8,936 bases of DNA from Dehalococcoidia bacterium (lineage in GTDB: Bacteria; Chloroflexota; Dehalococcoidia; UBA2979). The notes under the pieces are model-generated. The model did not search any database, was not told the DNA's origin, and saw only the letters and a list, made by a program, of their open reading frames with translations. The stretch's first letter is position 1. Every line of letters starts with the position of its first letter. The DNA lies in contig SCTU01000126.1 in the NCBI GenBank assembly GCA_004297315.1, forward strand, positions 1 to 8,936, in the 5' to 3' direction. Position numbers and translations under genes: made by a program. Below, piece by piece: positions 4,680 through 8,936 of this stretch.

Positions 4680-5834
4680 GTGCGGCGCGGACTCCTCGCC
4701 CTGCTCGCCGTGTTTGTGTTGGCCTCGCTCGCGGCGTCATGCCGCAGTGGCGAGAAGGCCGACGGAGGCGTCCTCCTCACCGAGCGCTGGCTGCGTGTCG
4801 GGGAGGATCTGTCGACCGAGGTGTCGATCTACGACGGAAAACTGCCGCCCGACCTCGTCGAGATCCTGAACCCCGGCGCCTCGACGGATGCCTCGGACAA
4901 GGTGCAGATCCCGGTGCATCCCGGCGGCAAGCTCATCGGCTCATACGTGGTGCGAAAGGCAGAAGGTCCCCACCTCGTGTGGCTGATCTACGACGTGGCC
5001 GAGGCTCCCGCGGCCGTGGTGAAGAAGGTGCATGAGCAACTGGACGCGCGCCCGTGGCAGGTGATCGGCGCGCAGGCGGACGGCTCCGGCACGCTGCTGC
5101 GGTTCCAGACCTCGACGGGCAGTGACCTCCAGGGCACCGCAATTGTGAACCAGCGTCCGGCCAGCGATAAATACGCCCTCGTGGTGGACCGCGGCGGCAA
5201 GCAGCAGACGCTGCAGGTCGCGCGCAACGCGACGATCCCTGAACTCGCTGCCGCACTGGGCGACGACCTCACCGTGAAGCGGGTCGAGGCGGGTGCCGCG
5301 AAGGCCGCTGGCCTCAAAGAGGGCGACCGCATTCTGAAGGTCGGCGACGTCGCAGTCAGCGACCGAAAATCGCTGGCCTCCGCACAGCGGGCGCTTGCCG
5401 ACGAGAAGACGCCGAGCACGAGCGTGACCTATGTCGTGCAGATCCAGCCCTCGGCCGACGCGGACAAGGCCGTCTTCGTGGAGCCGCCTTCGCAGGCCCT
5501 GCCGGACAAGTTCCCGCTGAAGGGCTTCTTCGACGGCCTGATCGTGACCGAGTTCCAGTGGCTGCAGCAGGCCGCCGGGTCGGGCTTCTCTGCCTCCGCG
5601 ATCACGAAAGACGGCAGCACTGCCGTCACGGGCCGCTTGAGGGACGCGCTCAAGAAGGACGGCTGGCAGATCATGCAAGACCTCCCTTCGGGCGGCAGCA
5701 CCCAGTTGCAGTTCCAGCACTCGGACGGCCGTTCAGGCCTAGTCGAGATCGGGCCGTTCGAGTCGGACTCCGCCTACACGCACATCGCGTTGCAGGTGGA
5801 GACCGGCCAGTCCGGAGGGGCCGGCGGGCGATAG
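4680..5834 (+). CDS. Lipoprotein with a central PDZ domain and a duplicated flanking module
   Basis: 384 residues from GTG 4680, 7 nt after TAAGGA (4667-4672). Residues 1-20 are a lipoprotein signal (RR, then hydrophobic LLALLAVFVLASLAAS) with Cys21 as the lipid anchor, so the protein should sit on the outer face of the membrane. About 190-258 is a PDZ domain (VKRVEAGAAKAAGLKEGDRI, then LKVGDVAVSDRKSL), which binds peptide C-termini. On each side lies a related module: W126-Q-V and LLRF142Q in the first, W329-Q-I and LQF345Q in the second, both pairs exactly 203 residues apart, each followed by a similar strand around a Tyr. No protease catalytic domain is visible, unlike HtrA or CtpA. It is therefore likely a scaffold, chaperone-like or substrate-binding surface protein. 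It lies just upstream of flaG-fliD, but I cannot show that it is flagellar. Family not recognised beyond PDZ. Confidence 0.8.
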   Translation: MRRGLLALLAVFVLASLAASCRSGEKADGGVLLTERWLRVGEDLSTEVSIYDGKLPPDLVEILNPGASTDASDKVQIPVHPGGKLIGSYVVRKAEGPHLVWLIYDVAEAPAAVVKKVHEQLDARPWQVIGAQADGSGTLLRFQTSTGSDLQGTAIVNQRPASDKYALVVDRGGKQQTLQVARNATIPELAAALGDDLTVKRVEAGAAKAAGLKEGDRILKVGDVAVSDRKSLASAQRALADEKTPSTSVTYVVQIQPSADADKAVFVEPPSQALPDKFPLKGFFDGLIVTEFQWLQQAAGSGFSASAITKDGSTAVTGRLRDALKKDGWQIMQDLPSGGSTQLQFQHSDGRSGLVEIGPFESDSAYTHIALQVETGQSGGAGGR

Positions 5835-5987
5835 CCAGTACTTCGGGCGATGTGCCTGAAGGAAGAACGCACCTCGATCTGCGGGAAACACCCGACGTGC
5901 TCCCAATGCGCCCCAGACGATGATCCGGACGGGAATATCCGCTCGCCGTCACCGGCACGGCGCGGGATGCCCGCGAGGACGACGCAC

Positions 5988-6329
5988 GTGACCGACCTAC
6001 GAATTGAGCGCGGCCCGTCGCGCCTGGGCCCGGTCTCGGTCACGCCCGACCAGCGTCACGACGAAGGCGGCGAGCCACGGCACGGACGGCGCGACCACGA
6101 GGACCGCGAGGGGCCGCCTGGCGTCGAGGAACTCGCCGTCGCCCTGCGCGAACCCGGCCGCGCGCGCCTCGTCGCCCGGCTGGTCACCGACGACGCGGGA
6201 GAGACGCGGGTCCGCATCGTGGACTCCGAGCGGGACGAGACCGTGGCCGTGCTCACGCCAGACGAATTGCGCGCCCTTGCCGCTCAGACGGGACTGCCGC
6301 CCGGGCTGCTCCTGCGGGCGCAGTCGTAG
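5988..6329 (+). CDS. flaG: FlaG-like protein
   Basis: 113 residues from GTG 5988, chosen for GAGGA (5975-5979) 8 nt upstream; an in-frame ATG at 5967 would give 120 residues. Seen: an Arg/Asp/Glu/Gly-rich, probably disordered N-terminal half (about 1-50) and a folded C-terminal half, with VEELAVALREPGRARLVARL, then a strand VRIVDSERDETVAVL followed by TPDELRAL and GLPPGLLLR. Known: FlaG proteins are about 110-125 residues, sit next to fliD and fliS, and end in a vvDxxTgevIrqIPpEelL-type strand and helix. The match VRIVDSERDETVAVLTPDEL keeps the pattern but not the usual IP before the Glu. FlaG is thought to affect filament length. It ends 9 nt before fliD, so co-transcription is likely. Position and shape support the call; sequence alone is weak. 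Confidence 0.55.
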   Translation: MTDLRIERGPSRLGPVSVTPDQRHDEGGEPRHGRRDHEDREGPPGVEELAVALREPGRARLVARLVTDDAGETRVRIVDSERDETVAVLTPDELRALAAQTGLPPGLLLRAQS

Positions 6330-6338
6330 GGAGCGGTC

Positions 6339-8729
6339 ATGGTCCTCGGCAGTTCCAGCGGATCGAGCGGGCGGATCAGTTTCGGTGGCCTCGCGTCCGG
6401 GCTCGACACCAACTCGATCATCGAGCAGCTGATGTCGGTCGCGGAGCGCCCGATCACGCTTGCCGCACGCCAGCGCTCGACGATCGAGGACAAGTCCGCC
6501 GCCATCGGCAAGATCGCCTCGGCGCTCTCGGCACTCCAGTCCCGCGTGCAGACGTTGAATACCTCCAACACGTTCCGCGCGCGCGTGGCGAACGTGCTCG
6601 CGGCCACGGCCGACGCGAACAAGGTCAGCGTGGCCGCCCAGCCCGGCGCGTCGATCGGTGGCTTCACGCTCAGCGTGACCGCGCTCGCAACGGCGACGCG
6701 CGTCGCCAGCGCACAGCCCGCCGGTGCGGCCGTCTCGACAAGCGCGCCGCTCGACCAGGCCGGGCTGACGCCCGAGGTGGGCGCCGGGACCTTTTCGATC
6801 AACGGCACCACGTTCACGATCGACCCGGCCACCGCCGAGGCGCTGGCCAGCCAATCAGCCGTGGGCGCTGCGACGACATCGGACGCCCTGCTCTCCGCCG
6901 CGGGCCTCGACATCCCCGTGGCCGCGTCCGGAACATTCACGGTCAACGGACAGACGATCACGTGGGCAGACACCGACACGATCAACGACGTGATCGGTTA
7001 CATCAACGCCTCTGCCGCCAACGTCACCGCGTCCTTTGACGCGAATACGCGGAAGCTCACGCTCACCCACGACACCCTCGGGTCGGGCCAGACGATCACG
7101 GTGGCGGACACGACGGGCAACTTCCTCGCGGCGATGAAATTGGTGGACGGCCTCGGCGGGGTGATCGGGACCGCCACGGCGGGCACCGACATGGCCTCGC
7201 TGGACGACGTCATCGCCCAAATCAACGGAGCCGCGATCGGTGTGACCGCCAGCGTGCAGAACGACGCGTGGGCACGCCCGAACCTCCTCCAGATCTCGGG
7301 GGCCGCCTCGGTCCAGTTGGGGTCGGCCGCGGACACGAGCAACTTCCTCCAGGCCGCCAGCCTGCTGGCATCGCCTGCGGGGCTCACCCGGATCAGCCAG
7401 CGCGGACTCGGCGGGCTCGACGTGACGGTCGACCTCGCGGACGCCCGGCTCACGACAGCCCTGACGCAGAACACGGGCACCTTCAAGGTCAACGGCGTGG
7501 AGTTCGACTACGACGCCACCGTCGACTCGATCAGCAACCTCATCTCCCGCATCAACTCCTCGACCGCCGGGGTCACGGCGAACTACGACCCGTTCGCGGA
7601 CAGCCTCACGCTCACGAACAACCAGACCGGCGCGATCGCCGTGGGCGTGGAGGACGTCGCGGGAAACTTTCTCGCCGCGATGGGCCTCACCGGCGCCGCG
7701 CAAACCGTGGGCGTGAACGCCGCGTACTCGATCGACGGCGGGCCGACCCGCTACTCGACGGCCAATGTGATCGAGGACGCGCTGACGGGCGTCTCGATCA
7801 CGGTGCGCGACACGACGGCGCAGGCAGTGAAGGTCGATATCGGCGTCCAGACTCAGAGCGTGGTGGAGGCCGTGACGCAGTTCGTGTCGGCGTACAACGA
7901 CGCGACCAAGGTCATGGCCGACCTCACGAAGTACGACCCGAGCGGGAAGGCGAACGGCATCCTCTTCGGCGACGGCACCGTCCGGCTGATCCAGACAAAC
8001 CTCCGGCGCCCGGTCACGGCCGCGGTCCCCGGCCTCGCCTCCGGGGTCCGCACGATGTCCGACGTCGGCGTGTCCTTCGGCGCGGTCGGTTCAGCCGTCG
8101 GGACGACGGACACGCTGCAATTCGACTCGCAGAAGCTGCTGGCCGCGCTGAAGACCCAGCCCGAGGCCGTCGTGAGCCTCTTCACCGCCTTCAGCCCGAC
8201 CGCCTCGCTCAGCGCCGGCGGCACGGGGTCGATCGCCTCGGTCAGCGGCGTTCCGACGCAGGCCACGAAGGCCGGCACCTACACCATCACCTCGACGGCC
8301 ACCGGCGCGCTGACCGCGACGTTCGTCGCCAACGACGGATCGGCGCCGACGACGACGACCGGCGCGATCACGGCTGGTGGCACGAACACGACGCTCATCC
8401 CCGGCGTGACGCTCACGGGGACGGGGGCACTGGTCGCGGGCACGGACACGGTTGTCATCGGTACCTCGCGCCAGGGCTTCGCCAAGACGCTGGCGGAGTA
8501 CATCGGAGTGCTGACCAAGACGGGCGGGCTGCTGAAGGCTCGCACGGAACAGATGCAGGACTCCATCGATGACATCGCCGGCCAGATCGAGCGGATGCAG
8601 GCGCGCCTTGCGGTCAAGGAACAGCAACTGGTCAAAAAGTTCTCGCAGATGGAGACCACCATCGCCCGCCTGCAGAATCAGCAACAGGCGTTGACGAGAA
8701 TGCAGGCGCAGAGCTCGAGCCAGCAGTAG
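6339..8729 (+). CDS. fliD: FliD, flagellar filament cap protein (enlarged)
   Basis: 796 residues from ATG 6339, with GGGAG (6329-6333) 5 nt upstream, overlapping the FlaG-like stop. FliD forms the cap at the filament tip and folds exported flagellin. Seen: FliD N-domain (SFGGLASGLDTNSIIEQLM, residues about 14-32, and a heptad-rich helix to about 75); a middle region with Flagellin-IN type repeats (about 150-454); a FliD C-domain (ALTGVSITVRDTTAQAV, VTQFVSAYNDATKVM, MSDVGVSF, LKTQPEAVVSLFTAF); and a final coiled coil (about 735-790) matching the one that packs against flagellin. Length is well above the 450-500 residues of well-studied FliD. The excess comes from the middle repeats and a Thr/Gly-rich insertion at about 625-712, between VSLFTAF and GFAKTL. 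Both should face outside. It follows flaG by 9 nt; fliS follows it. Confidence 0.96.
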   Translation: MVLGSSSGSSGRISFGGLASGLDTNSIIEQLMSVAERPITLAARQRSTIEDKSAAIGKIASALSALQSRVQTLNTSNTFRARVANVLAATADANKVSVAAQPGASIGGFTLSVTALATATRVASAQPAGAAVSTSAPLDQAGLTPEVGAGTFSINGTTFTIDPATAEALASQSAVGAATTSDALLSAAGLDIPVAASGTFTVNGQTITWADTDTINDVIGYINASAANVTASFDANTRKLTLTHDTLGSGQTITVADTTGNFLAAMKLVDGLGGVIGTATAGTDMASLDDVIAQINGAAIGVTASVQNDAWARPNLLQISGAASVQLGSAADTSNFLQAASLLASPAGLTRISQRGLGGLDVTVDLADARLTTALTQNTGTFKVNGVEFDYDATVDSISNLISRINSSTAGVTANYDPFADSLTLTNNQTGAIAVGVEDVAGNFLAAMGLTGAAQTVGVNAAYSIDGGPTRYSTANVIEDALTGVSITVRDTTAQAVKVDIGVQTQSVVEAVTQFVSAYNDATKVMADLTKYDPSGKANGILFGDGTVRLIQTNLRRPVTAAVPGLASGVRTMSDVGVSFGAVGSAVGTTDTLQFDSQKLLAALKTQPEAVVSLFTAFSPTASLSAGGTGSIASVSGVPTQATKAGTYTITSTATGALTATFVANDGSAPTTTTGAITAGGTNTTLIPGVTLTGTGALVAGTDTVVIGTSRQGFAKTLAEYIGVLTKTGGLLKARTEQMQDSIDDIAGQIERMQARLAVKEQQLVKKFSQMETTIARLQNQQQALTRMQAQSSSQQ
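6786..7698 (+). repeat. Tandem Flagellin-IN type protein repeats inside fliD
   Basis: Protein-level repeats of a unit GTFxVNG, then a DVI/NLI..IN helix, VTAxxDxxxxxLTLT strands, and GNFLAAMxL. Complete copies: 6930-7143 (residues 198-268) and 7476-7698 (residues 380-453). Degenerate copies: 6786-about 6925 (only the GTFSING half) and 7191-7368 (SLDDVIAQIN, VTASVQND, SNFLQAASLL, lacking the GTF strand). The two complete copies share DNA stretches too (GCGATG after the GNFL codons), but the relation is mainly at protein level. Confidence 0.75.
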
Positions 8730-8749
8730 GCACCTCGAACGCTGCAGGC

Positions 8750-8833
8750 GCGTCAGGGTTTCCCCGACGCTCAACGGGGCCACTCGGTCGATTGTCCTGC
8801 TGATGGAGAACGTCCTCGGACGTCTCCGTTGAG
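8750..8833 (+). promoter_or_regulatory. Structured intergenic RNA between fliD and fliS
   Basis: The 130-nt gap 8730-8859 holds several inverted repeats. GCGTCAGGG (8750-8758) pairs with CCCCGACGC (8762-8770) around TTT, with one A-C mismatch, 20 nt after the fliD stop. CTCAACGG (8770-8777) is a perfect 8-bp inverted repeat of CCGTTGAG (8826-8833). GGAGAACGTCC (8805-8815) pairs with GGACGTCTCC (8818-8827) with one bulged A and a very short loop. The last two overlap at 8826-8827, so they exclude each other in part, like an attenuator or switch. No T run follows, so it may be an intercistronic stabiliser or processing site instead. No other feature is seen in this gap. Confidence 0.4.
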
Positions 8834-8859
8834 TCCCACAGCGGCCGTCCGGAGGCACG

Positions 8860-8936
8860 ATGAACCACGCGGCGAGCGGCGCATACCTGCGTGTCCAGAC
8901 GGAGACTGCCTCGCCGGGCCAGTTGATCGCCATGCT
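8860..8936 (+). CDS. fliS: FliS, flagellin export chaperone, N-terminal start only (runs off the right edge)
   Basis: 25 codons and two bases from ATG 8860, with GGAGG (8851-8855) 4 nt upstream. The visible residues MNHAASGAYLRVQTETASPG then QLIAML match the conserved FliS start (a Tyr near residue 9, then a V.T.sP.eLi.mLy pattern). FliS is a cytosolic four-helix protein that binds the flagellin C-terminus and stops it polymerising before export. The place right after fliD is the normal gene order. The rest lies outside the window. Confidence 0.9.
   Translation, partial: MNHAASGAYLRVQTETASPGQLIAM

Noticed and set aside
5916..5923. GACGATGA as a sigma-28 -10 box ahead of flaG-fliD
   Set aside because: 6 of 8 match, but the -35 position reads GTGC, and no TAAA-like tetramer sits at the right spacing.
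8348..8362. GAC/ACG trinucleotide run as a phase-variable slippage tract
   Set aside because: Only about four units and in frame; explained by Thr codons in the insertion.
7268..8572. 434-codon + strand frame inside fliD
   Set aside because: Arg/Gly/Asp/His-rich shadow of the fliD frame, with no motif.
1..8936. CRISPR array, insertion sequence, phage or toxin-antitoxin system
   Set aside because: No spaced direct repeats, terminal inverted repeats with transposase, or recognisable phage or toxin genes were seen on either strand.

Overview
The window is a G+C-rich stretch (roughly two thirds G+C by eye) from a flagellated bacterium. It holds a late flagellar (filament) gene cluster. In order on the + strand: flagellin (800-1996); a pair of tiny CxxC proteins (2122-2600); a flavin-reductase-like protein (2742-3236); a lytic transglycosylase fused to a degenerate M23/LytM domain (3348-4439); tRNA-His (4495-4571); a PDZ lipoprotein (4680-5834); a FlaG-like protein (5988-6329); the filament cap protein FliD (6339-8729); and the first 25 codons of the filament chaperone FliS (8860 to the right edge). 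One gene runs the other way: the start of a Gfo/Idh/MocA-like oxidoreductase (569 to the left edge), divergent from flagellin.

The organism cannot be fixed from this window. High G+C, frequent GTG starts with clear GGAGG-type ribosome binding sites, extended -10 promoters of the form TGnTAnnnT, and a single-membrane-style cluster mixing filament genes with housekeeping genes would fit Chloroflexota or a deep actinobacterial lineage. This is inference only.

Flagellin, FliD, the FlaG-like protein and FliS are the four parts needed to make, cap, tune and chaperone the filament. Flagellin has its own SigD/FliA-like promoter and a textbook terminator. FlaG-like and FliD lie 9 nt apart and are probably co-transcribed, with FliS following after a structured 130-nt gap. 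The transglycosylase has no visible signal peptide and has a FlgJ/FliE-like N-terminal helix, so it may be a flagellum-linked wall hydrolase exported by the flagellar machine. The pair of CxxC miniproteins, the PDZ lipoprotein with a duplicated flanking module, and the flavin reductase are not standard flagellar parts.

The most interesting points are the translationally coupled paralogous CxxC miniproteins (2122-2600), the SLT plus dead-LytM protein with a hairpin covering its ribosome binding site (3316-4439), the W/F-anchored internal duplication around the PDZ domain (4680-5834), and the enlarged FliD with tandem repeats and a C-terminal insertion (6339-8729). I see no CRISPR array, insertion sequence, phage gene or defence system. 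Long open frames on the opposite strand are explained as G+C-rich shadows of the genes above.
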